Assembly (NCBI GenBank): GCA_964017235.1
Contig: OZ024936.1
Coordinates: 57,401,028-57,465,027, forward strand
Origin: Sabellastarte sp. h YS-2021
Lineage: Eukaryota; Annelida; Polychaeta; Sabellida; Sabellidae
Length of the DNA: 64,000 nt
Reading direction: 5' to 3'
Shown: positions 55,001-61,635 of the stretch, piece after piece
How positions within the stretch are numbered: the first letter of the stretch is position 1
How the letters are laid out: the number at the start of each line of letters is the position of its first letter
Notes under the pieces: model-generated
The model's input: only the letters and a program-made list of their open reading frames with translations
Database searches by the model: none
Told to the model about the DNA's origin: nothing
Program-made: the position numbers and the translations under genes

Positions 55001-57513
55001 AAGATGGTATGTTGTTCGTATTACTTATCTTTGATAAGACTTTGCAGATGGCATGAGTTGACATGATGTTTGTATTTTGAGCAATGAAATATACAGCTTT
55101 GAGAGATCAAAAGTTTGAAGTTTAAAGACTAAAAATTTTGATCATGCTTCTGATACCCAAATATGAAGTCCAACTCATAAAGTTTTATTTTAATTTTTTA
55201 TTTAGTTGTCAATTGAAACCAAGTTGTTATATTTTCCCATAGGTTAAGCACAATTAGAATCTTTTTTGGCTCACTTTTATAGAATGTACGGCCAAACTTT
55301 TAAATACTTTAATAAAGGAAATAATAAATCCTGATAATAATCCTGATTATTGAAATTATGCAAATGTTTCATATTAGTTGTGGCATTCAGGAAATGCTGA
55401 ATCAGCTGGTGACATTGAGAAGCAGCCCATCTGGGGATACATTGGTATTTAGTCAGCACTATCTAGTTTATTCTGGGTATTTACAGAGTGTCAGGGAAGA
55501 TGAAACATTGTCTTTAGAAGCTAAATCAGAAGCTTCAGAGATGGAACAGCTGAAAAAACAATTTAAACAATTACAAGCAGAGATGAAACAGCTCAAACTA
55601 CAGCAGCCTTCAAGTGGTAAAGCAAAACCAAACCAAACTAAAGGTATTAAATTAACTGAATAGATATTTTCAAAGCTCTTAAAGAGGCACATCTCTAGAA
55701 TGAATATCCTATTAAATTAAGCTGATGGTTTATCTAAAGGTATTGAAATTAAAATTCTTATAATTTATATCATTGGTAAGATACCGTCCAAAACATCCGA
55801 GATCTTTATTTGGACCAACAAGCCTTATAGACACTCTGTACTTTTCTCAGCTAGTAGAAGGTTGAGTCAAATAATGCACCCATAATTAATGTAGGGGAGT
55901 CCAAGTATATTGACTAGCAAGCAGTTTTGGAACTTTTCATGTTGCATTTGTGATCCAGGTTGTGTTATCTACAAGCATCAACCCCCACACTGGCTGCATA
56001 GGTATTGCAAAAATCTGTGTGGCTGTGAAATTATTCATGAACCCTTATATTCCTCATTACAAAATCTTGACTGGGTATATTTTTGGCCTCATTTTGACAA
56101 ACAAGATGGCTGAAAAGTGCTTATATCTCCCTTATTATTGGTCCTAGAAGTTTGGGATGGCAGAGCAACATCTAGAAAATCATGGGCGGGCAATCTTTTG
56201 GTGTGGTCAGATTTGACCTTTGACCCCTCCTTCAAGATCAAATGAGGATAGCCAAACTTAAAAGTGCTTATAACTCGCTTATTATTGGTCCTACAGGTTT
56301 GGGATGGTAAACCAACATATAGGAAATCATTGGCTGGGAATTTTTTGGTGTGGCCAGATCTGACCTTGGACCCCTCCTTCAAGGTCAAACGAGGATAGTA
56401 AAACTTAAAAGTGCTTATAACTCACTTATTATTGGTCCTACAGGTTTGGAACAGTAAACCAACCTATGGGAAATCATGGGCTGGGAAACTTTTGATGTGG
56501 TCAAATTTGACCTTGAGCCCCTCCTTCAAGGTCAAACGAGGATAGCTAAACTTAAAAGTGCTTATAACTAGCTTATTATTGGTCCTGGAGGTTTGGGATG
56601 GTAAACCAACCTATGGGAAATCATGTGCTGGGATTCTTTTGATGTGGTCAGATTTGACCTTGGACCCCTCCTTCAAGGACAAACAAGGATACCAAAACTT
56701 AAAAGTGCTTATAACTCGCTTATGATTGGTCCAAGGGATTTGCAATGTGAAACCAACCTACAGGAAATCATGGGCTGGAAATCTTTTGATGTGATCAGAT
56801 TTGACCTTTGGTCCCTCTTTCAAGGTCAAATGAAGAAATAATGGATTGGGATTCTTTTGATGTGGTTAGATTTGACCTTGGGCCCCTCCTTCAAGGACAA
56901 ACAAGGATACAAAACTTAAAAGTGCTTATAACTTGCTTATTATTGATCCTAGAGGTTTGCAATGATTGTTGAATGGCTTTGGTGAGTTTTCTTTCTGGTG
57001 GATATAATTTGCATCAGTTCTCCGATGCGATAGGTCTAGTTTTTCACAGAACTAAATAAGGCTTTTAGAGGTTGCAAGTTTTAGATTTCTGGCAAATTTT
57101 AGATTCCTTACAGTATGCCCTCTCAGTTTGGAACTTGTAGCATGATCTTGAAAAAAAACCATTTATTTGGTTCTTACTAAAAGTTTATGAGGTGTAGAAA
57201 ATTAAAAAATATAGCAAACCCCTGCGTTTATTATGTTTCAGGAGAAGTACTAAAAGATCGCATTCGCAGACGTTTTGAGTACATAGTAGAAAATGTGAAT
57301 ATTTCTGATCACCTGGACTTCCTGTTTTCCGAAAATACTATTTCTGTTGAAGATTATCAGAAGATAGAAAGTAAAAGCGGTGGTAGGGAAAAAACAAGAA
57401 CACTACTGCTTGAGCTTCAATCAAGGCGTGCTAGTCTGTGGGTGTTTTCATTCTTAGAGTCACTCAAAAGGCACCATGCAACTGCTGAGTTTGCCAAGGA
57501 ACTTGGGAACTAA
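33978..57513 (+). CDS. Ankyrin repeat-coiled coil-CARD protein (six coding exons)
   Basis: Joining 33978-34085, 34675-34866, 42886-43050, 44589-44690, 55487-55643 and 57242-57513 gives 996 nt and a 331-residue protein. Junction phases are 0,0,0,0,1, and all fit. Residues 52-84 and 86-118 are ankyrin repeats (TCLHAACHKKSIQVARRLLD; TALHNAAAEGNLE joined to MVKLLIEYNASP); 119-146 is a weaker third. Residues about 203-230 form a heptad-rich helix (EMEQLKKQFKQLQAEMKQLK). Residues 244-328 are a CARD: HLDFLFSENTISVEDYQKIE, GREKTRTLLLEL, WVFSFLESLKRH. CARDs bind other CARDs in caspase, NOD/RIPK2 and MAVS/BCL10 pathways; a role as a cytosolic adaptor is inference. No signal peptide or membrane segment. 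Small exons may be missed in the long introns. Confidence 0.72.
34341..34572 (-). mobile_element. tRNA-derived SINE in intron 1
   Basis: On the minus strand the head is at the right. A B-box-like GTTCGAATCC lies at about 34511-34520; the A box is degraded. The tail at the left is made of AAATA repeats (atttatttatttag). Same family as 58001-58232 and 58763-58993. Confidence 0.6.
34675..34866 (+). CDS. ANK-CARD gene, coding exon 2 (ankyrin repeat 1 and half of 2)
   Basis: Acceptor ttaattaag is weak in pyrimidines; donor GAG|GTAGGT is good. 64 codons with LHAACHKKSIQVARRLLDLG, ADPNIRD and TALHNAAAEGNLE. Phase 0 at both ends. Ankyrin exons ending after G-x-x-E are common. Confidence 0.75.
34883..34962 (+). 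repeat. Decayed copy of the end of exon 2 plus its flank
   Basis: cactgccttactttaatgct and gtagagtgggatctgtggtt echo the exon 2 end (cactgccttacataatgctg, gcagaggggaatctggaggt) 66 bp earlier. A second copy lies at 41298-41372. It is not an exon: the frame is broken. Confidence 0.5.
34995..36110 (+). mobile_element. HINE-like element (family AAGCGGTCC), second copy, right end missing
   Basis: Left end ttaAGCGGCCCGTCAGGGAC matches 30794, and homology continues through cttatttgttttcactgaag and the ggtcaccttaa repeats. No GGGCCGCTT plus stem-loop is found before about 36400, so the right end is lost or replaced. Confidence 0.55.
36411..40117 (+). mobile_element. HINE-like element (family ATCTCCCGCC) carrying a 133-bp satellite
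   Basis: Left end: palindrome ATCTCCCGCCGGCCGGGCGG gagat (36411-36435), then attataa and a gtgtgc microsatellite. Right end: GGCGGGAGAT (40086-40095), three bases, the perfect stem-loop ACCAC-GGCA-GTGGT (40099-40112), then cttg. T flanks both sides. The core first has irregular repeats (36620-37560, gagtaatagctact and aactattgcat phrases), then the satellite. Copy two begins at 59403; a right end of the same family is at 1274-1307. Confidence 0.7.
37561..40015 (+). repeat. 133-bp satellite, about 19 copies
   Basis: The monomer contains ctcaaataactcattcaccta, ttttgggagagctttcac, gtgaagtttcagacccatag, ctaattactcacctac and gagtaaatgcgaattatc. Spacing of the same word is 133 bp throughout (for example 37701, 37834, 37967). 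Sub-variants alternate (cacttggtg or cacatggtg; ggagagc or gaagagc; cgctaaa or ctctaaa), indicating higher-order blocks. 133 is not a multiple of 3 and no frame is open. Confidence 0.9.
40118..41297. other. Intron 2 sequence without recognised features
   Basis: AT-rich. The longest frame, 178 codons on the minus strand at 40385-40921, is Phe/Ile-rich, contains a duplicated EFTEKFMKI word, and has no domain or start support. I do not call it a gene. cacaataaagct occurs twice (41102 and 41188) in a small direct repeat. Confidence 0.45.
41298..41372 (+). repeat. Second decayed copy of the exon-2 end
   Basis: tttatcaaagttaccaaaac and ggatctgtggttggtaacct match 34883-34962 closely. These two copies flank the 6.3 kb of repeats (34963-41297) inside intron 2. 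Confidence 0.5.
41914..42536. mobile_element. Inverted-repeat MITE with GGGCCGGTATTCAC-type ends
   Basis: Left end ctgggccggtattcacaaat, right end gtgaatactgccccag. Both arms continue with degenerate gatcaaatttga/tcaaatttgatc words over about 150 bp. No ORF. The ends resemble those of the element at 20371-20957, whose arms consist of cttaag words instead. Confidence 0.65.
42886..43050 (+). CDS. ANK-CARD gene, coding exon 3 (rest of ankyrin 2, ankyrin 3)
   Basis: Acceptor gtgttttcttaacag, donor GAT|GTGAGT. 55 codons: MVKLLIEYNASPCMKKG completes repeat 2 exactly where exon 2 stops; ERDAVAMARLYGRTDVVEFL is a diverged third repeat. The initial Met is internal, not a start. Confidence 0.8.
43690..43860. 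mobile_element. Foldback element (near-perfect hairpin) in intron 3
   Basis: taggaataaaag...gtgctttatgatggttttaa actatcgatc on the left returns inverted on the right (gatcgatagtttaaaaccat, cataaagcac, cttttattccta). Arms of about 65 bp surround a short loop with a second small inverted repeat (taatatt/aatatg). Non-coding. Confidence 0.7.
44589..44690 (+). CDS. ANK-CARD gene, coding exon 4 (linker)
   Basis: Acceptor accttgttttcag is strong. The frame NIGASGPIMEKEESHQFCLA continues in phase. The donor is either AAG|GTTGTA (44690) or CCA|GTAAAG (44684), both phase 0, so the end is uncertain by two codons. This is the least certain exon. Confidence 0.5.
44765..45235 (-). repeat. Tandem element with 5S rRNA-like boxes
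   Basis: Two units start caaggccgaaaggc/t (44765, 44919). On the minus strand each contains a segment like the internal promoter of 5S rRNA: ATGTTAGTACTGGGATGGGT (about 44812-44832) and ATGTTAGTACTTGGATGGGT (about 44993-45013), followed by gactg or tacgg. The rest of 5S rRNA is not recognisable, so this is not a functional 5S gene. A 5S-derived SINE or decayed 5S pseudogenes are possible. Confidence 0.45.
45236..45438. other. Intron 4 sequence, nothing recognised
   Basis: About 200 bp of unique AT-rich DNA before the triplicated block. Confidence 0.35.
46036..46852 (-). pseudogene. LINE RT 3' part, triplication unit 1
   Basis: Starts TFVGTVAYADDVVILAPTVN with intact YADD, then HLGHTVAPCANTNVIEDGID and SYCMSLYGCVLWDFE. 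A 50-bp deletion shifts the frame after KLLKLH-type sequence. It ends NEINDLLEFFSTW-stop at 46036. An additional stop lies near 46690. Confidence 0.75.
47942..48758 (-). pseudogene. LINE RT 3' part, triplication unit 2
   Basis: Same as unit 1, including the 50-bp deletion. Differs at single bases (for example Arg for Lys in LYRRFNKYLF, shared with unit 3). Confidence 0.75.
49848..50714 (-). pseudogene. LINE RT 3' part, triplication unit 3 (undeleted)
   Basis: Keeps the 50 bp missing in units 1 and 2, so the 158-codon frame 50046-50522 stays open through SNFISRFYVTWRKGIRKLLK. This is the ancestral arrangement. YADD is intact in 50519-50803. Confidence 0.75.
51133..52510 (+). repeat. 168-bp tandem array, about 9 copies
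   Basis: Monomer: ccgtgcgagatagagcgatt, cgtcgaaattttcgaccc, acagggtatctaaggaatgt, cccctccccaaaaatggcgg, ccattttgaattttcgaatt. Starts near 51133, 51301, 51470, 51638, 51805, 51973, 52142, 52300 and 52469. Because 168 is a multiple of 3, long frames run through on both strands; they are not genes. The palindrome AAATGGCGGCCATTT occurs in each unit. Confidence 0.9.
52735..54261 (-). pseudogene. LINE linker and first half of reverse transcriptase
   Basis: Frames 53557-54261 and 52735-53547. The first has KSIPGWSEYVKEAKETALLW and KGFWANIKKVKG (linker). The second has RT motifs LNSMLIHGFAPSGILKGTAI, PIPKNKLK, NYRGITLSSIIGKLLDNIIL, MMLDASKAFDHVEY (catalytic Asp), then a frameshift before the GVKQGG motif (about 52835; the track of the motif continues as LLLRLKQAGLGCHI). 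A frameshift at 53550 joins the two. Confidence 0.8.
54773..55486 (+). other. Rest of intron 4
   Basis: AT-rich, no repeat recognised, ending in the acceptor of exon 5. Confidence 0.45.
55487..55643 (+). CDS. ANK-CARD gene, coding exon 5 (coiled coil)
   Basis: Acceptor tctgggtatttacag; donor AAAG|GTATTA. 52 codons plus one base. The sequence EMEQLKKQFKQLQAEMKQLK has hydrophobic residues at heptad spacing. A Ser/Lys/Pro tail (PSSGKAKPNQTK) links to the CARD. Confidence 0.65.
55644..56088 (+). other. First part of intron 5
   Basis: No feature recognised. Short frames at 55910-56147 overlap the start of the tandem repeats. Confidence 0.4.
56089..57039 (+). mobile_element. Tandem-repeat element with stem-loop and CTAG right end
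   Basis: About six monomers of 148 bp: cttataactcgcttattatt, ggtcctacaggtttgggatg, gtggtcagatttgacctt, cccctccttcaaggtcaaa. The right side has ggtggatat (56998-57006), then the stem-loop GCATC-agttctcc-GATGC (57011-57028) and gataggtCTAG (57036-57039), followed by T. The left end was not identified. Confidence 0.6.
57242..57513 (+). CDS. ANK-CARD gene, coding exon 6 (CARD) and stop
   Basis: Acceptor gtttattatgtttcag. Phase 1 completes Gly with the last base of exon 5. 89 codons then TAA (57511). The whole CARD is one exon: RIRRRFEYIVENVNISDHLD (helix 1-2), FLFSENTISVEDYQKIES (helix 2-3), GREKTRTLLLELQSR (helix 4), WVFSFLESLKRHHATAEFAK (helices 5-6). Confidence 0.8.
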
Positions 57514-57950
57514 GGTACACAGAAAAAAAGCCTGCTGGAAAAAATGATGGTGGAAAGAAAGCCTGGTGGAAAGAAAACCTGGTGTGTTTTTAAAGACATT
57601 GAAAAAAGAGAAAAAAGAAAATTTATTCCAATAATTTTATTCAAACAAGAAATACAAAGTAGCACTTTATGCATGCTCTACAAACTAAAACAACAGCTAA
57701 AGTTCTTTGCTAGTAGTTTGTTGTTGATACAGGACACAAATCTCAATAGTGTATACAGTTTTAATGAAAAGAAAGGAAAATAATTTTTTTGTATATATGG
57801 CCTTAATAACTTATTTATTGACATGAGATCAAAACAGATATTTACATGCTGTTATTCTATAGCTTACAACATTTTATTTTTTTAATTCTTTGCAATATGT
57901 CAGTAATAAAGATATGATAAAGATATAATCATAAAGTCTTTCATTATGTC
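57514..57950 (+). other. 3' UTR of the ANK-CARD gene
   Basis: Sequence after the stop with a possible signal AATAAA at 57905-57910 in a run of aataaagatatgataaag. A 79-codon frame within it (57544-57783) is Lys-rich and low-complexity; no product claimed. Confidence 0.5.
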
Positions 57951-58000
57951 TTTATCTGTCAGGCTTCTACTAGCCTAAACTTCTAGGCTTCTCGCTATAT
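57951..58000. other. Short gap before SINE
   Basis: ggcttctactagcc/taaacttctaggcttctc contains a duplicated ggcttct word. Nothing else. Confidence 0.3.
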
Positions 58001-58232
58001 ATTTATTTGTTTATTTAGGATTTAATGTCGCTTTTAACACTGAATAGGTCATATCCCGGCGGGTAGTTTAATGGACAGAAGAAACCAGTAAATACAGTTG
58101 GTTAAGGCTCTGTACTGTAAACTGCTGACCATTGGTAAGAAACTACTATCTTTCCCACATAGGGCTTGGGGTTTGAACCGCAGACCTCAGAAGTGGTAGC
58201 CGAGTGTGTTACCACTACACCACCGTGGCCCC
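58001..58232 (-). mobile_element. tRNA-derived SINE
   Basis: On the minus strand: GGGGCCACGGTGGTGTAGTG, A-box TAGTGGTAACAC, B-box GGTTCAAACCC (about 58172-58182), a 150-bp body and an AAATAAACAAATAAAT tail. The best of three copies; pol III promoter boxes look intact. Confidence 0.75.
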
Positions 58233-58762
58233 TTCTAGCTATGTAAGTGACAGCTCAATGATAACTTGTTAGTTTTCTTTATTAAAAGAATCAATCAGTT
58301 GTCCAGGTGCTTAATCTCCGTATCAACGGATTCTAAGGCACACCATCCAATCCGTAAGGCATAAATCATGAGACATTAGACATGTTCCGAGTCGTTGCCA
58401 GGGAGGCGGTCCGGTGTTCGGTAGTAAGAAGCTATGGTGGGAATGATTTCTGAAATAGGTAGGTTTTGAGTCGACTTTTGAAACTGGAGAGATTTGGAGC
58501 ACTGCGTATATCATATGGAAGATCATTCCATAACTTAGGGGCATCATATGAGAAACTATTGTTAAAATGGACCTTTGATTTATGGATGGAAGGACAGTAA
58601 GAGGGAAAAGAAACTTGTTAGCTTTCTTTATTATCCACCATGAGCAATATATGACCTATATAGGGAGATATGCAGTGTGGGATATATTTCTTTTGTATAC
58701 AGGGGAACCATCTTACCATGGATTATCAGTGTCAACAAGTGCCAATTTTTATTTATATCGCA
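58233..58762. other. Intergenic, nothing recognised
   Basis: Unique AT-rich DNA. Overlapping small frames on both strands (58323-58547, 58582-58824) show no domain. Confidence 0.4.
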
Positions 58763-58993
58763 ATTTATTTGTTTGGGGTTTTACGTCGCTTTCAACACTG
58801 TTCAGGTCATATCACGATGGGTAGTTGGGAGGGCAGAGGAAACCAGTACATACAGTTGGTCAAACGTCTGTACTGTAAACTGCCAACTAATGGCAAGCAA
58901 CAACTAGCTTTCCCACTTGAGGTAGGGCCAGGAACCAAACCCCGACCTCAGAGGAGGGAGGCGAGAGTGTTACCACTCTGCCACCCTGGCCCC
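58763..58993 (-). mobile_element. tRNA-derived SINE
   Basis: Same family and orientation as 58001-58232. Minus-strand head GGGGCCAGGGTGGCAGAGTG, A-box-like AGAGTGGTAACAC, B-box GGTTTGGTTCCTG (degraded). The body (gtagttgggagggcagagga) is also seen at 34407. Confidence 0.7.
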
Positions 58994-59402
58994 TTTATTA
59001 ATATCTCGGAAACTATGTAACCTATAAATATGTATTTTATTTCATTAGAAAGGTATTTTTACAGTATGTTTGTTAGTCTTTGTTGCATAAAAATTCTTAG
59101 AAAATGGCTGAGAAAACACAAGTTAAAGATCAGAGTTTTTATAGTCAGTGGCGCCCATGCTTGTTTAATATGTCCCATCTCACATTCTCTCTGTGATACA
59201 GATTTATGTAACTCATAAATCATACAAAATGGTAGATAATAAAGTAAAACATCCCTCATAAGACATACACAGAACATGAAGATTAACAATATAATACTCG
59301 TGCTAAGTACTTGTATAATATTGTTATCTTCATTCATGACATAAGTATGCAAAGACAATGAAGATAGTGAATAATTAGGTTCACTTCACACAACTTATTA
59401 AT
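58994..59402. other. Intergenic, nothing recognised
   Basis: AT-rich. Open frames at 59030-59218 (+) and 59059-59358 (-) are chance overlaps. Confidence 0.4.
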
Positions 59403-60026
59403 TATCTCCCGCCCGGCTCGCCGGCGGGAGATTATAATTTGCACCATGTGTGTGCGTACTTGTGTGAGTGCGTGAATGCGTGGGTCACGCAGTTTTCTCT
59501 GAAACTACTACAGTTACACATTTTTGGTAAATTACTGTCCTAATGAATTTTTACGCTCTTCAAAATTTTTTTGGTTTGGTGAACTTTGGCCTACATTTGA
59601 GTGAGTAATAGCACTTTTACCTAATATAATTATATGGCTTATAACTCTCAAACTATTGCATTTAGAGTATTCTGTTGCAATATGTTGTTCAGCTACTTTC
59701 TCCACAGATACAACATGGTCAGTAGTTTGGAAGTGTATCTCCATAGCTAAGTGAGTAATAGCTACTTTCTCAATTTTTAATGATAACCATAATGAGTAAA
59801 TGGCTTATATCGTCAAAAGTATTGCCACTACACAATTTCTCTCAAATATGTTGTTCATCTACTTTTTTGTGAACTGTAACATATTGAAGTTTCACACCTG
59901 TTGCTCAATGTACAAGTGCGTAACGGCTACTTTATTGCTACTTTTAGTGAAAATGTGAAAAACCACAAATATCTCGCAAACCGTAAGAGATAGAGCAATT
60001 TCAAGCAAATTTTTTTTTTTATTTAT

Positions 60027-60432
60027 CTATTTTTGATAAACATATAAATTACAAAATACAACACACACTGTAACAACTACACACAAGACAATGTACACCT
60101 AGAAGAAGTGACTACTAAAGAGATGTAGTAATACAAAAATATCAATATTTGAATAATTTTATCATATTGAACATACATACACAAAAGAATTAGCCAGAAA
60201 AAATTGGCATAAAATTTCCCCATATCTTACTATTTTTGATAAACATATAAATTACAAAATACAACACACACTGTAACAACTACACACAAGACAATGTACA
60301 CCTAGAAGAAGTGACTACTAAAGAGATGTAGTAATACAAAAATATCAATATTTGAATAATTTTATCATATTGAACATACATACACAAAAGAATTAGCCAG
60401 AAAAAATTGGCATAAAATTTCCCCATATCTTA
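60027..60432 (-). repeat. 203-bp tandem duplication in the LINE 3' UTR
   Basis: 60027-60229 and 60230-60432 appear identical (ctatttttgataaacatata through ccccatatctta). The second copy ends at the ORF2 stop region. Confidence 0.85.
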
Positions 60433-60438
60433 CTAAAA

Positions 60439-61635
60439 TTACCTGTTTACCAGTTTGGCAGTATATTCCTGTTCCAAATATATTCTTTTCAAAAAACTAC
60501 AAAAACTAGGATAATTTAAAATTTGACTTGACTTTGAAACTCGAAAAATATATAACTTAGCTGCAAGGTAGATGGTATTAAGTGGTATAACATCGGTCTT
60601 TGTTAAGAGGTTTCCTAATATAAGAGTAGAAGGGTTTATTGCTAGATCAATTCCAAGTATGAGTTGAAAGTGAGTTTTTAATTCTGACCAAAATTTTCTT
60701 ACATCTTTGCACTGTACGAAAAGGTGTAATATCGTTTCAGAGTATTCTTTACAAAAACTGCATTTGCCATCATCATGGCTCTTAATTTTAAACCGTAAAT
60801 CTTTAGTACCTAATATCCTGTACTGCATCCAGATTAAATCATTGTCTTTTATAGTCTTAAAACACACTCTAAATATTTGTTTCCACATATCTTTATCTAT
60901 AGTAATACCCAAGGCTTCTTCCCAGAATGAATAATAAGTGGTATCATATTTAGTGTTTTGATTGAACAATATTGCATAAAAGTCTTTACTTCCTTTCTTT
61001 GATTTACAAATGATTTTTATTTGATTTGGGATAGTTGGTTTTTTATGTTCTTTAGAAGCATTATCTTGTTTATTTGAGTAAGTTTTAACACAGGTAATGA
61101 CTCTGTGGTATTCTAAAAAGTTGGTTGTAATGTGATATACCACTTTTAAATCATTCTGAGATATATACTTTCCATTTTCATAGATCATATCAGCAATTGA
61201 TATAATGCCTTTATTGTACCAGTGTGGTAAGAAGAGTTGTGTCTTAGATACCATTGGATTATTCCAAAGAGGTTCTGAAAGAGGATCATTAATATTTTTA
61301 ATCGGGATATTATTGATAAACTTACTCCAACAATACAGAGTTTCAGACCAGAATTTATTTGTTGTTTTTCTAGCCATATTTAAACTATAATATGACCCAA
61401 GTAAAATAACTTTATTAATTGATCCTAGATAAATGCTGGCCATATTAGCCCATGGTGTTTCAAAATTGTAGTGTAACCTTCGTATCCAAGTTATCTTAAT
61501 GGCAGATATGAATGTTCCAAGGTCTATCATGTTTAATCCACCATCAAAGTAATGTTTTGTTAAGGTTTTCCTTTTTACCTTATCCGGTTTTCCACTCCAG
61601 ATAAATTTATACAACTTTGTTTCTAATTGTTTCAA
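60439..61635 (-). CDS. LINE ORF2 C-terminal region with zinc knuckle
   Basis: 398 codons in another frame, clearly the continuation of ORF2: LETKLYKFIWSGKPDKVKRK and FDGGLNMIDL (typical of L1/Tx1 after RT), then CSFCKEYSETILHLFVQC, a C-x2-C-x8-H-x4-C knuckle. Stop at 60439. The overlap with RT (61607-61635) marks the frameshift. Confidence 0.8.
   Translation of the reverse strand: MKQLETKLYKFIWSGKPDKVKRKTLTKHYFDGGLNMIDLGTFISAIKITWIRRLHYNFETPWANMASIYLGSINKVILLGSYYSLNMARKTTNKFWSETLYCWSKFINNIPIKNINDPLSEPLWNNPMVSKTQLFLPHWYNKGIISIADMIYENGKYISQNDLKVVYHITTNFLEYHRVITCVKTYSNKQDNASKEHKKPTIPNQIKIICKSKKGSKDFYAILFNQNTKYDTTYYSFWEEALGITIDKDMWKQIFRVCFKTIKDNDLIWMQYRILGTKDLRFKIKSHDDGKCSFCKEYSETILHLFVQCKDVRKFWSELKTHFQLILGIDLAINPSTLILGNLLTKTDVIPLNTIYLAAKLYIFRVSKSSQILNYPSFCSFLKRIYLEQEYTAKLVNR

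Larger units (their letters stand above)
33886..57950 (+). other. ANK-coil-CARD gene, transcribed span
   Basis: From an acceptor at 33885, a 92-nt leader precedes the start codon. Six coding exons follow, then a 3' UTR with AATAAA at 57905-57910. Introns are 0.6, 8.0, 1.5, 10.8 and 1.6 kb. The two long introns are mostly mobile DNA. Two short upstream ORFs begin in the leader (33892, 33935) and end before or near the main start, which could lower translation. Confidence 0.65.

Noticed and set aside
57544..57783. 79-codon frame after the CARD stop codon
   Set aside because: Lys-rich 3' UTR sequence; no acceptor or homology, and the CARD is complete before it.
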